From Thermogladius sp. (lineage in GTDB: Archaea > Thermoproteota > Thermoprotei_A > Sulfolobales > Desulfurococcaceae): a stretch of 38,485 nt of DNA. The stretch is taken from NCBI GenBank assembly GCA_022759365.1, contig JAEMPJ010000060.1, positions 1 through 38,485 on the forward strand, read 5' to 3'. A program made the position numbers and the translations under genes. Within the stretch, counting starts at the first letter, position 1; each line of letters begins with the position of its first letter. The notes below the pieces were generated by a model. That model saw only the letters and a program-made list of their open reading frames with translations. It searched no databases and was not told where the DNA came from. Positions 17,716 to 25,320 of the stretch are shown in pieces.

Positions 17716-18807
17716 TTGAGGAAGATAGAGCACATAGACATAGTTGTCACTAAGGACGTCGACCACCCTGATCACTGTGAGAAATATTTCGACTCCATAG
17801 TCCTCATCCATCAGGCTCTCCCAATGATAAGCCTCGACGAGGTTGACCTAAGCGCTAAGTTCCTCAACCACGAGATATCGGCTCCAGTAATGATAACGGG
17901 TATGACCGGAGGTCACCCTGAGGTTTATACGTTGAATGAAAAGCTGGCGAGGATAGCCGAGGCCCTCCGGATACCGATTGGTCTCGGGTCGATGAGGCCT
18001 TTGCTGATAAAACGCGGCGACCAGGCTGTGGCCGAAACGTACAAGGTTGTCAGGCGTACAGCCCCCGACGTCCCGGTTATTGGGAATATCGGGGCTGTTA
18101 ACTTACCCGGCTTGAACATCAGGGAGATCGTCGACTTGGTCAACGAGCTTGAGTTAGACGCCCTCGCCGTACACCTAAACCCGGCACAGGAGTCAGTCCA
18201 GTTAGAGGGTGACACAGGGTTTAAATTCGAGATAGTGGACTACATCGCCGATCTAGTGAAGACCTTGAGCGTTCCCGTGATCGTAAAAGAAGTTGGGAAC
18301 GGCCTCTCCATGGAGATCGTCGGCGTGTTCTACTCGAGGGGTGTGAGGTACTTCGATGTAGCGGGGGCGTGCGGGACTAACTGGGTGACGGTTGAAAAGT
18401 ACAGGTTGAGCCCCAACCATGTGAAAAGACAGGTAGCAGATGCGTTGGCATCCTGGGGTATTCCAACCCCGGTCGCTGTTGTGGAGGCAAGGTATGTGGC
18501 GAGAGACGCGGTTATCATCGCTAGCGGGGGAGTTTGGGATGGTTTAAGAGCAGCTAAATGCCTCTCGCTTGGGGCGGACATGGTGGGGTTGGCTAAGCCG
18601 GTGTTGAAGACGCTGGTATTGGAGGGCTTCGAGAGCGCCCTAAGGTTCCTCGAGTCTTATATCCAGACGTTGAAGACTGTTATGTTCTTGACTTCCTCGA
18701 GGACACCAAGGGAGTTGAGGAGGAAGCCCGTCGTCATATTAAGCCCTCTCCTCGATTTCTTGAAGCAGAGGGGTATTGACGTATACGAATACGTTTTATC
18801 AAGGTAG
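17716..18807 (+). CDS. fni: Isopentenyl-diphosphate delta-isomerase, type 2 (FMN-dependent)
   Basis: Converts isopentenyl diphosphate to dimethylallyl diphosphate using reduced FMN, supplying precursors for archaeal ether lipids. The barrel signature is clear: RKIEHIDIV at the start, SAPVMITGMTGG, GLGSMRPLL, the HLNPAQESVQLEGD segment that carries the conserved Gln and Glu, PVIVKEVGNGLS, and the phosphate-binding SGGVWDGLRAAKCLSLGADM. The length of 363 residues is normal. TTG 17716 is the only start that keeps the family N terminus. Other mevalonate-pathway genes, present nearby in some relatives, are absent from this window. Confidence 0.92.
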   Translation: MRKIEHIDIVVTKDVDHPDHCEKYFDSIVLIHQALPMISLDEVDLSAKFLNHEISAPVMITGMTGGHPEVYTLNEKLARIAEALRIPIGLGSMRPLLIKRGDQAVAETYKVVRRTAPDVPVIGNIGAVNLPGLNIREIVDLVNELELDALAVHLNPAQESVQLEGDTGFKFEIVDYIADLVKTLSVPVIVKEVGNGLSMEIVGVFYSRGVRYFDVAGACGTNWVTVEKYRLSPNHVKRQVADALASWGIPTPVAVVEARYVARDAVIIASGGVWDGLRAAKCLSLGADMVGLAKPVLKTLVLEGFESALRFLESYIQTLKTVMFLTSSRTPRELRRKPVVILSPLLDFLKQRGIDVYEYVLSR

Positions 18808-18814
18808 TTAGGGA

Positions 18815-19336
18815 ATGTACTATTTCCCAGCCGTCTTAATCCCCTGCTCCTCGAATCCTAGATGGTGTCTTGTTGAAGACCAGCTATGCCCCTCCAAAGA
18901 TTCTTGCACCGAGGGCGTGGGCTTCTGTTTAGTCGAGTATGAGAGCGCGTTGAACAGGGTAGACTTATCCAATGGTTTGATCCTCGAAGACATGGTGGTG
19001 ATCGAAAAGTATGGCGCGGGCACCCGGGGTTCGAGTGGTATATATTTGAAGAAGGGTGATAGAGTGTGCCTCCAGGAGGTCTCCTCAGCATACGCTTACC
19101 TCACGAAGAAGGAGGGCGACGCTGTTAAACAGGGTGAGAGGATAGGGTTCATGCTCTCAGTGAAAGGTGCTGTGAGAACAGTTAAATCTGTCTGCGAAGG
19201 GATAATAACGCTCATCATCAATATAACATGGGAGGTGCCTGAAAAATATATTATTGTGGTTGTGAAGGAAGATGAGCTTAGACGAATCCATGTTAGAGAA
19301 GATAAGGGAGGTTGCGTTAAAGAACGCGCTGGCTAA
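18815..19336 (+). CDS. DUF2118-like small protein, function unknown
   Basis: A 173-residue protein starting MYYFPAVLIPCSSNPRWCLVE with five cysteines in the first 50 residues. The central part (DMVVIEKYGAGTRGSSGIYLKKGDRVCLQEV, then KKEGDAVKQGERIGFMLSVKGAVRTVKS, then CEGIITLI) has the turn spacing of a biotinyl/lipoyl-type barrel, but no biotinylation AMKM motif is present. I assign it tentatively to the archaeal DUF2118 family from memory of that pattern. It starts seven bases after fni and overlaps gltX by 65 bases, so its last 20 or so residues are encoded within the synthetase gene. Confidence 0.6.
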   Translation: MYYFPAVLIPCSSNPRWCLVEDQLCPSKDSCTEGVGFCLVEYESALNRVDLSNGLILEDMVVIEKYGAGTRGSSGIYLKKGDRVCLQEVSSAYAYLTKKEGDAVKQGERIGFMLSVKGAVRTVKSVCEGIITLIINITWEVPEKYIIVVVKEDELRRIHVREDKGGCVKERAG

Positions 19337-21029
19337 CGCTGTAAAACACGAGGGCAAGGCGGACACCAAGGCCGTTGTCTCAAAGGTTCTGGGAGAGGTA
19401 CCCGAGGCAAGAAGCATTGCCAGGGAAGTGGTTAGAATAGTCCAGGAGGTTGTGGAGCAGGTAAACAAGATGCCCATTGAAGAGCAGAAAAAGCTCTTGA
19501 CCTCTAGGTGGCCCGACCTACTCCAAGAGAAGAAGACCGAGAAAGAGAAGACCCTGCCACCTCTCCCAGACGCCGTGGAGGGAAGAGTTGTGACCAGGTT
19601 CGCACCCAACCCTGACTTCGCTATTCACCTCGGCAACGCTCGCCCAGCTCTATTAAGCTACTGGTATGCGAGGCAGTACAAGGGTAAGTTTATACTGAGG
19701 TTCGAGGACACAGACCCGAGGACTAAAGCACCGTTTCCAGAAGCCTACCTTCAGATAAAAGAGGACTTGAAGTGGCTTGGGGTTAAATGGGACGAGGAGT
19801 ATATTCAGAGCCTCCGAATGGAGGTCTTCTACAATATAGCGAGGAGGCTCCTCGAGGCTGGTGGAGCATACGTCGACACGTGTAGCGAAGAAGAGTTTAG
19901 GAGGCTTCGCAATGAGGGTAGAGCCTGCCCCCACAGAGATTCAAGTGTTGAGGATAACCTGGAGAGATTCGACAAGATGCTCGAAGGCCACTTCAAAGAG
20001 GGGGAGGCTGTCGTAAGAGTTAAAACAGACCTCTCGCACCCTGATCCCAGCGTCAGAGACTGGGTTGCCCTAAGAATCATAGACTCGTCCAAGACACCTC
20101 ATCCCATAACTGGCGACAAGTATATTGTATGGCCCACATACAACTTTGCGGCTGGAATAGACGACTACCTGATGGGTGTGACGCATATCCTCCGAGCTAA
20201 AGAGCACATCTCGAACACTGTTAAACAAGGATTCCTCTACAACCACCTCAAATGGAAGTACCCTGTTACAATTCATTTCGGCCGGCTGGGGTTAGAGGGG
20301 GTGATCCTCAGTAAATCCAAGATGAGAAAGATGAGCTCTACCGCTACTGTAAACCCCTTCAACGATTTAAGGTTCGGCACCATAGCCAGCCTTAGGAGAA
20401 GGGGTATTAGAGCTGAGACTATTCACAAGGTAGTCATGGAGGTAGGCGTTAAACCAGTTGACGCTAAGATCAGCCTTGTCAACTTGTTCGCCATTAACAG
20501 GAGTATTGTAGACCCGATAGCTAGAAGATACATGGCTGTTGAGGACCCGGTGTACGCGACGCTTGAATTCAGCGTTGAGAAACTAGAGGCTCATGTACCA
20601 AGGAGGTTGGGCACCAAGGAATTCGGGGTGTACGAGCTGAAGGGAGGCGATATTATAGCGGTCTCACGGGTTGATTTGAACGCTCACCGGGAGAAGGAGT
20701 TCAGGCTTCTAGGCTTAGGGAATTTTAGAGTGAAAGGTGTTGTGGAGAAAGAGGGCCGCCCGCTCATCGTATTGGAGTTAACGAGCTTGAGCTCAGAGGA
20801 GGCTAGGAGTAGGGAATTGCCGATCATCCAGTGGGTTAAAATAGGCGAGCATCTTCCAGGTAGGATGCTGGTTGTCAACGGGGATAGGATAGAGTCTAGG
20901 AGTATTCTGATAGAGAGAAGCGTCATAGAAGAGAAAACCGATAACATCATCCAACTCTACAGAATTGGTTTTGCTAGAGTGGAAGATGTAAGCGAGGAGG
21001 AAGCAGTTTTAGTCTACAGCCACGACTAG
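19272..21029 (+). CDS. gltX: Glutamyl-tRNA synthetase (archaeal class Ib type)
   Basis: Charges tRNA-Glu and, in Archaea lacking GlnRS, supplies Glu only, with Gln-tRNA formed by the GatDE amidotransferase. The 585 residues comprise an archaeal N-terminal helical region, the Rossmann fold starting RFAPNPDFAIHLGNARPALL (HIGH-type signature HLGN), FEDTDPR, and the KMSKS-type loop LSKSKMRKM near residue 355, followed by a beta-barrel anticodon-binding domain. ATG 19272 gives an N terminus (ALKNALANAVKHEGKAD) that looks like other crenarchaeal GluRS, so the overlap with the preceding gene appears real. No gene partner for tRNA-Gln is in the window. Confidence 0.95.
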   Translation: MSLDESMLEKIREVALKNALANAVKHEGKADTKAVVSKVLGEVPEARSIAREVVRIVQEVVEQVNKMPIEEQKKLLTSRWPDLLQEKKTEKEKTLPPLPDAVEGRVVTRFAPNPDFAIHLGNARPALLSYWYARQYKGKFILRFEDTDPRTKAPFPEAYLQIKEDLKWLGVKWDEEYIQSLRMEVFYNIARRLLEAGGAYVDTCSEEEFRRLRNEGRACPHRDSSVEDNLERFDKMLEGHFKEGEAVVRVKTDLSHPDPSVRDWVALRIIDSSKTPHPITGDKYIVWPTYNFAAGIDDYLMGVTHILRAKEHISNTVKQGFLYNHLKWKYPVTIHFGRLGLEGVILSKSKMRKMSSTATVNPFNDLRFGTIASLRRRGIRAETIHKVVMEVGVKPVDAKISLVNLFAINRSIVDPIARRYMAVEDPVYATLEFSVEKLEAHVPRRLGTKEFGVYELKGGDIIAVSRVDLNAHREKEFRLLGLGNFRVKGVVEKEGRPLIVLELTSLSSEEARSRELPIIQWVKIGEHLPGRMLVVNGDRIESRSILIERSVIEEKTDNIIQLYRIGFARVEDVSEEEAVLVYSHD

Positions 21030-21035
21030 CACTCG

Positions 21036-21185
21036 TTGGAAAATGGAGTGGACTTCTATCCTCGGAGCTAATTTGACCCCCGTTTTCCCCACAAAGATTC
21101 TTAGGACAAAGGAACGGGAGAGGATAGAGTGAGCTAACCAAGCCCCGGGTCAACTCACCGGGTTGGCGGTGGGCAGGTTGTCCAA
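21036..21185 (+). ncRNA. Candidate structured RNA between gltX and rpl7ae
   Basis: The 222-base gap has no credible ORF but several nested complementary segments. TTGGA at 21036-21040 can pair with TCCAA at 21181-21185. A perfect 9-base pairing joins 21055-21063 and 21120-21128. CCCGTT at 21079-21084 pairs with AACGGG at 21113-21118. A hairpin is formed by 21138-21141 with 21163-21166 and 21144-21148 with 21158-21162. It ends before the rpl7ae TATA box, so it would not belong to that mRNA. A weak TATA-like tttta lies near 21007-21011 inside gltX. I recognise no known family; it could also be the gltX 3' untranslated region. The strand is assumed. Confidence 0.35.
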
Positions 21186-21190
21186 GTAAA

Positions 21191-21201
21191 CGTTAAAAAC
21201 C
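21191..21201 (+). promoter_or_regulatory. TATA box for rpl7ae
   Basis: The element cgttaaaaacc, with purine-rich BRE-like bases before it, predicts initiation near 21222-21226 and a leader of about 25-30 bases. The leader contains an unusually strong GGGAGGAGG at about 21238-21246, five bases before the ATG. Confidence 0.55.
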
Positions 21202-21251
21202 TTTTGAGAGATTCTGAAGGATTATAGACGACCATATGGGAGGAGGATGAA

Positions 21252-21629
21252 ATGCCTAAGCCGTTTTACGTCAAGTTCGAGGTACCACCCGAACTAGCTG
21301 AGAAGGCCTACCAGTTGTTGGAGAAAGCTAGAGAGACAGGTGGCAAGATCAGAAAAGGCACTAACGAGACCACGAAAGCAGTTGAGAGAGGGCAGGCTAA
21401 GCTGGTGTTGATAGCTGAGGACGTCGACCCGCCTGAAATAGTGGCTCACCTGCCGGCTCTATGCGACGAGAAGAAGATACCCTACATCTATGTCCCCAGC
21501 AAACAGAGGCTCGGGCAAGCGGCTGGAATAGAGGTCGCCGCTGCTAGCGCTGCTATATTAGACTTCGGCGGTGCGAAAGATCTAGCGGAAGAAGTCCTAT
21601 CCAAGCTTAAGGAGATAAGAGCTAAATAA
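21252..21629 (+). CDS. rpl7ae: Ribosomal protein L7Ae, K-turn-binding protein
   Basis: Binds kink-turns in 23S rRNA, box C/D and H/ACA guide RNAs and RNase P RNA, and so serves both ribosome and RNA-modification complexes. The 125 residues show [18 protein letters not shown], the RNA-contact block [41 protein letters not shown] and [27 protein letters not shown] 21252 follows a near-consensus Shine-Dalgarno sequence. Known archaeal L7Ae genes can be self-regulated through a leader K-turn; I could not draw a convincing one here. Confidence 0.96.
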   Translation: MPKPFYVKFEVPPELAEKAYQLLEKARETGGKIRKGTNETTKAVERGQAKLVLIAEDVDPPEIVAHLPALCDEKKIPYIYVPSKQRLGQAAGIEVAAASAAILDFGGAKDLAEEVLSKLKEIRAK

Positions 21630-21637
21630 GGTTGGGC

Positions 21638-21907
21638 TCATCTCTTACCAGTTAGTTTTTTAGCCTCTCTTTCAGTCTCTCTCAGGATCAATATATCTCC
21701 TACTCTAACCGGGCCTTTAACGTTCCTCGTTATAACCCTCCCTTTATCACGCCCCTCGAGGACTCTAACTCTAACCTGGATTATCTCCCCTGTCACACCA
21801 GTCCTGCCAAGTATCTGGACTACTTCAGCTGGGTAGCCTATCTCCTCTACAACGTTCACGTTGAGGGGTTCGAACACTATTTTCCTCGGGCTACTCGTCT
21901 CAACCAC
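21638..21907 (-). CDS. rps28e: 30S ribosomal protein S28e
   Basis: Small-subunit protein with an OB fold. The run [19 protein letters not shown] plus [21 protein letters not shown] and [12 protein letters not shown] is diagnostic. The 89 residues include an N-terminal extension of about 20 residues beyond the shortest archaeal forms. The start is GTG 21907. It is transcribed opposite to L7Ae and L24e, between which it lies, although in many Archaea L7Ae-S28e-L24e-Ndk run in one direction. It has its own TATA element at 21937-21945 and may be nearly leaderless. Confidence 0.94.
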   Translation of the reverse strand: MVETSSPRKIVFEPLNVNVVEEIGYPAEVVQILGRTGVTGEIIQVRVRVLEGRDKGRVITRNVKGPVRVGDILILRETEREAKKLTGKR

Positions 21908-21936
21908 CTTAGCAACGATTATAGTCGGGTCACGTA

Positions 21937-21968
21937 CTTATAAAGGTTTATATTGGGGCTTTATATAG
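21937..21968. promoter_or_regulatory. Divergent promoter pair, rps28e and rpl24e
   Basis: On the minus strand ctttataag at 21937-21945 lies about 30-38 bases before the rps28e GTG. On the plus strand ctttatatag at 21959-21968 lies about 28-37 bases before the rpl24e ATG at 21996. Both transcripts would have very short or no leaders. The two elements are only about 14 bases apart, so occupancy by TBP/TFB may compete. Confidence 0.55.
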
Positions 21969-21995
21969 CTTGGTGTGAGTAGCTGGGTGTTTACC

Positions 21996-22175
21996 ATGCA
22001 AAAGATACTGACGTGTGCGTTCTGCGGTAGGGAGATAGAGCCAGGTACGGGTATAATGTACGTGAGAAACGACGGGTCAATATTATACTTCTGTAGCAGT
22101 AAATGTTTCAAGAACTACCGGTTAGGCCGGGATCCAAGGAAATACAAGTGGACCGCCAAATACGTCTCCCGGTGA
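21996..22175 (+). CDS. rpl24e: 50S ribosomal protein L24e
   Basis: Zinc-ribbon protein of 59 residues. [17 protein letters not shown] supplies the first cysteine pair and [10 protein letters not shown] the second; the C terminus [14 protein letters not shown] is typical. ATG 21996 is chosen over GTG 21975 because homologues start just before the zinc knuckle, and the upstream TATA at 21959-21968 predicts initiation near 21990, downstream of 21975. ndk follows after 26 bases on the same strand. Confidence 0.94.
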   Translation: MQKILTCAFCGREIEPGTGIMYVRNDGSILYFCSSKCFKNYRLGRDPRKYKWTAKYVSR

Positions 22176-22201
22176 TAAGCGTACAGTGTTGGTGTAAGGG
22201 C

Positions 22202-22621
22202 ATGCCGGTGGAGAGAACCCTGGTTATGGTGAAGCCGGACGGTGTCCGCAGGGGCCTTGTAGGGGAGATAATATCGAGGTTTGAGAGAAAAGGGTTTAGA
22301 ATAGCCGGGTTAAAGATGTTGAAAATGAGCAGGGAGTTAGCGGAGAAGTTCTACAGCGTACACAAAGGAAAACCCTTCTTCGACGCGTTGATAGAGTTCA
22401 TAACCTCAGGGCCCGTCGTCGCCATGGTTATTGAAGGCGACTCGGCTGTAAAAGTGGCTAGGCTAATGATCGGTAGCACAGATGGCAGGGAGGCCCTCCC
22501 GGGCACTATTAGGGGAGACTACGCCCTATCTAAGACCGAGAACGTTGTCCACGCCAGCGACAGCGTTGAGTCGGCTAATTATGAAATAGGATTGCTGTTC
22601 AGCAAGGAGGAGCTCATGTAG
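22202..22621 (+). CDS. ndk: Nucleoside diphosphate kinase
   Basis: Transfers the gamma phosphate between nucleoside triphosphates and diphosphates. The 139 residues begin [21 protein letters not shown] and contain the active-site histidine in NVVHASDS, plus RPGTIRGD-type sequence (here [16 protein letters not shown]). The reading frame is open upstream to 22103, but that extension overlaps rpl24e out of frame and has no kinase-like sequence, so ATG 22202 is the start. Co-transcription with rpl24e is likely, and coupling ndk to ribosomal genes is common in Archaea. Confidence 0.95.
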   Translation: MPVERTLVMVKPDGVRRGLVGEIISRFERKGFRIAGLKMLKMSRELAEKFYSVHKGKPFFDALIEFITSGPVVAMVIEGDSAVKVARLMIGSTDGREALPGTIRGDYALSKTENVVHASDSVESANYEIGLLFSKEELM

Positions 22622-22634
22622 AGCGGGGTTTACG

Positions 22635-24452
22635 TTAGATTTGTAGGAAACCGCCGTAGAACGGGTCTTTTTTCTTCTTTATAGAGATTATCTCCTTCAA
22701 TACTAGTAGCTCATCGTTTGAGAGCTCGTTCCTATACTTCGTTAACCAGAGTGTTACATGTTCTTTCGGGATGCTAGTGTAGAGTATATCGCCTTCGTCG
22801 ATCTGCCTGCCAACCATTACATGGCCTTTTATGCTGATCGCGACGGATGAGCCGACTAAAGCCTCCTTCAACACCTGATCCTTATCCCTGATTTGTTGGA
22901 TGACCCCTATCTCTAACCCGTCCTCTCTCATTAACGGGTATCCAGGCCTGATACGCCCTCCAAGCACTTCAATTCCAACAATAGCTGGGTCGCTTCTCCT
23001 GAAGACGTAACCTGGCAGTATCCTGATTTTGCCTGGTCTAACAAGCCCCTCGAGCTCTTTCATCTTCTCCTTGGCTCTAACTTCCTTAATCCACTTGTCG
23101 AGCTCGTCTAACAGCTGGTATATCACGTTGTGGTAGAGGATCGTGACGCCCTCTTTCTGGGCTGTAGATTTAGCCTCCGGCAGGATCTTCACGTTAAAAG
23201 CTAACACGACCTTGTACTCGGGTATGGATTTGCCGACGATAGCGGCTTCTAATACATCGCTCTGGGTGACAGGCCCAACATCCGCTATCCTGACGGGTAT
23301 GTTCATTTGCTTGAGGGCTGAGGTAAGGGCTTCAAGAGTCCCCAGTGTATCCGCTTTCACAACTATACCACTGCTACTGCTCCTAACGATGATCCCGCTC
23401 ACCTCCTCGGTTACAGCTTTAACTAGCTCGCTCACATGCTCATCGCTTAAGGCAACGTAGATCGGCGAGCCGGCCAGGGCGTCATCAAGGTTTGACGCCG
23501 ATATCTTGACACCCGCAGCCGCTACAACTTGATCTATTTGGGTGAACAAGCCCTCGTGCATCCTCATGTCCTGGAGGGGCCTGGGCATTAGCAGGGCTCT
23601 CACTTTTGTCACTATTGGACCCGATTTACCCGCCAGCACTATGGTGTCGCCTCTCCTTAGAACCCCATCGAAGATTATTGCGTCAATTGTAGTCCCGTAG
23701 CCCGCCTCCTCTTTAACCTCTAAGACAACCCCTTTACCTGGCTCGTTCTTGGAGACTAGCCTCTTCTTCATGAACTGTTGCACAAGCCCCGTGATCAAGG
23801 CCAGGAGCTCGGGGATCCCCTCACCGGTTTTAGCCGATATCGGGACTATTGCAACCGTCTTTCGGAAATCCCTCACCCTATCAAACCTCTCCGCTTCGAA
23901 ACCCTGCTCGTAGAGCTGGGACACGATCGAGTATATCCTCTCGTCCAACCTGGTTAAAGCCCTTGGATTCTGGGACTTAACGGATTCAAGAAATGATGAG
24001 TCCGGTTTAGAAACCCAGCCTTCTATCCTGTCGATCTTGTTTGCCGCCACCACGAAGGGGACTTTCTTCTCTTTCAAAATGTTTAAAGCCTCGTAAGTCT
24101 GTTTCTGGAACCCCTCCACTACGTCTACCACTAGGATAGCTAGGTCGGCTACACTGCCCCCTCTCCTCCTCAAGTTCGAGAACAGCTCGTGCCCCGGGGT
24201 ATCGATGAAGAGTATTCCAGGTATCTCAATGGTCAGCTTAGGGAAGAACCTCTTCAACGGCTCCACAACTTTCTTCAAAACGCTTGCTGGAACCATGCTG
24301 GCCCCAACGTGCTGGGTTATCTCGCCCGGCTCCTTCTTCGCTACGGCAGTCCCTCTTATCTTATCGAGTAGAGTCGTCTTCCCGTGGTCGACGTGGCCTA
24401 AAACAACGACGATCGGCTGCCGGATCCACGTCTCACCAGCATTCTCGGCCAT
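22635..24452 (-). CDS. infB: Translation initiation factor aIF5B (IF2-like GTPase)
   Basis: Promotes subunit joining and initiator tRNA placement. The sequence starts with RQPIVVVLGHVDHGKTTLLDKIRG (G1), followed by FIDTPGHELFSNLRRRGGSVADLA (G3) and AANKIDR (G4). Domain II to domain IV sequences run to the C-terminal YRNELSNDELLVLKEI typical of archaeal aIF5B. The 605 residues carry no intein, although this gene hosts one in some Archaea. I chose ATG 24452 because homologues start a few residues before the G domain; the frame is open to a TTG at 24527, which would add 25 unconserved residues. The gene converges on ndk and diverges from rps6e. Confidence 0.94.
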   Translation of the reverse strand: MAENAGETWIRQPIVVVLGHVDHGKTTLLDKIRGTAVAKKEPGEITQHVGASMVPASVLKKVVEPLKRFFPKLTIEIPGILFIDTPGHELFSNLRRRGGSVADLAILVVDVVEGFQKQTYEALNILKEKKVPFVVAANKIDRIEGWVSKPDSSFLESVKSQNPRALTRLDERIYSIVSQLYEQGFEAERFDRVRDFRKTVAIVPISAKTGEGIPELLALITGLVQQFMKKRLVSKNEPGKGVVLEVKEEAGYGTTIDAIIFDGVLRRGDTIVLAGKSGPIVTKVRALLMPRPLQDMRMHEGLFTQIDQVVAAAGVKISASNLDDALAGSPIYVALSDEHVSELVKAVTEEVSGIIVRSSSSGIVVKADTLGTLEALTSALKQMNIPVRIADVGPVTQSDVLEAAIVGKSIPEYKVVLAFNVKILPEAKSTAQKEGVTILYHNVIYQLLDELDKWIKEVRAKEKMKELEGLVRPGKIRILPGYVFRRSDPAIVGIEVLGGRIRPGYPLMREDGLEIGVIQQIRDKDQVLKEALVGSSVAISIKGHVMVGRQIDEGDILYTSIPKEHVTLWLTKYRNELSNDELLVLKEIISIKKKKDPFYGGFLQI

Positions 24453-24532
24453 TCGTAAACACCACTCTGCCTGTAATTGTAGGTTTGAGAAGCTAATAGA
24501 GTTTCCCGCCCTGAATAATCGGCTCAAGTATT

Positions 24533-24542
24533 CGATAAAGAG
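24533..24542 (-). promoter_or_regulatory. Possible second TATA element for infB
   Basis: On the minus strand ctctttatcg lies about 80-90 bases before ATG 24452. It is weaker than the shared element at 24556-24567. If used, initiation would fall near 24510, downstream of the alternative TTG at 24527, which would exclude that start. Confidence 0.25.
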
Positions 24543-24555
24543 GATGTGATAGAAG

Positions 24556-24567
24556 CGTTTATAAAAC
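24556..24567. promoter_or_regulatory. Near-palindromic TATA between infB and rps6e
   Basis: The sequence cgtttataaaac reads as a good TATA element on both strands. Toward rps6e it predicts initiation near 24588 and a leader near 25 bases. Toward infB it predicts initiation near 24533 and a leader near 80 bases. No second strong element is present for rps6e, so the same site may serve both directions. Confidence 0.5.
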
Positions 24568-24613
24568 TAGTATACACATTCTAAACTAGCCACCGGGAAA
24601 CTGGTGGTGGGAT

Positions 24614-25261
24614 ATGCCTGATTTCAAGATAGTCGTAAGCGACCCTGAAGCCCCTAAGAAGGAAGTCGTGGTTAAGGTCAAGGTGGTAGGAGACCCCGAT
24701 GTGCCTTTAAGCGATAAAGTGAAAGAGAAATTCGAGCTACCCCAGATAAAGCTTAACCCAGCGACTCTAGAGAAACTAGGGGCAAAATTTAATGTTGTCA
24801 CAATCAGGATGAGGAGGCCTGATACAGGGGATAAAGTCAAGATCACCGGCCTAGCGGTGGCAGATACGGCTGTGCCTGAGGGGGAGGCGAGGGTTAACTC
24901 GGAGCAACTAGTCAACCTGACTGGTGTCAACGAGATTGAAGGGGAAATATTTAGGGCGAGAGCCTGGCAGATCAGGATTAACGATGAGAGGACGAATGCT
25001 TTCATAGGGTTGAAGATCGGTGATGAGATAGACGGGGAGATAATCGGCTTAAAAGGCGTCAAGCTTGTTGTGACTGGTGGGAGCGACAACAGCGGTTTCC
25101 CCATGAGACCGGACGTGCATGGTGCTGGGAAGAAGAGGCTACTCCTATCCGGCCCACCGGGCTTCCACCCCAGGGAGGACGGGGAGAGGAGGAAGAAGAC
25201 TGTTAGAGGCAACACTATCTCAGGGGATATAGTTCAAATCAATACTGCCATAAAATACTAG
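24614..25261 (+). CDS. rps6e: 30S ribosomal protein S6e
   Basis: Archaeal/eukaryotic small-subunit protein. The start MPDFKIVVSDPEAPKKE, the segment INDERTNAFIGLKIGDEIDGEIIGLKGVKLVVTGGSD and the highly conserved GFPMRPDVHGAGKKRLLLSG plus DGERRKKTVRGNTIS identify it. The 215 residues carry an extended central region of about 60-70 residues (RMRRPDTGDKVKITGLAVAD onward) that I do not recall in the shorter archaeal members. It precedes aIF2-gamma, a standard archaeal pairing, but has its own promoter. Confidence 0.94.
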   Translation: MPDFKIVVSDPEAPKKEVVVKVKVVGDPDVPLSDKVKEKFELPQIKLNPATLEKLGAKFNVVTIRMRRPDTGDKVKITGLAVADTAVPEGEARVNSEQLVNLTGVNEIEGEIFRARAWQIRINDERTNAFIGLKIGDEIDGEIIGLKGVKLVVTGGSDNSGFPMRPDVHGAGKKRLLLSGPPGFHPREDGERRKKTVRGNTISGDIVQINTAIKY

Positions 25262-25270
25262 CGTGAAGGC

Positions 25271-25281
25271 TGTTTTTATTT
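25271..25281 (+). promoter_or_regulatory. TATA box for aIF2-gamma
   Basis: The element tgtttttattt begins nine bases after the rps6e stop and about 40-50 bases before the TTG start at 25321. The predicted leader of about 18 bases contains GAGGTGG at 25306-25312, which supports the TTG start. Confidence 0.45.
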
Positions 25282-25320
25282 GCGTGCCCTCCAAATAATT
25301 CTTCCGAGGTGGAGTACTAG

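Noticed and set aside
21220-21256. K-turn in the rpl7ae leader for L7Ae self-regulation
   Set aside because: CTGA at 21214-21217 and GATGA near the start codon are suggestive, but no flanking stems could be drawn and the first element may precede the transcription start.
22103-22201. Upstream extension of the ndk reading frame
   Set aside because: The extra 33 residues overlap rpl24e in another frame and have no resemblance to nucleoside diphosphate kinase; ATG 22202 gives the standard N terminus.
24205-24549. Plus-strand ORF antisense to the infB start
   Set aside because: It lies antisense to the conserved GTP-binding region of aIF5B, its translation has no recognisable pattern, and no promoter or ribosome binding site fits.
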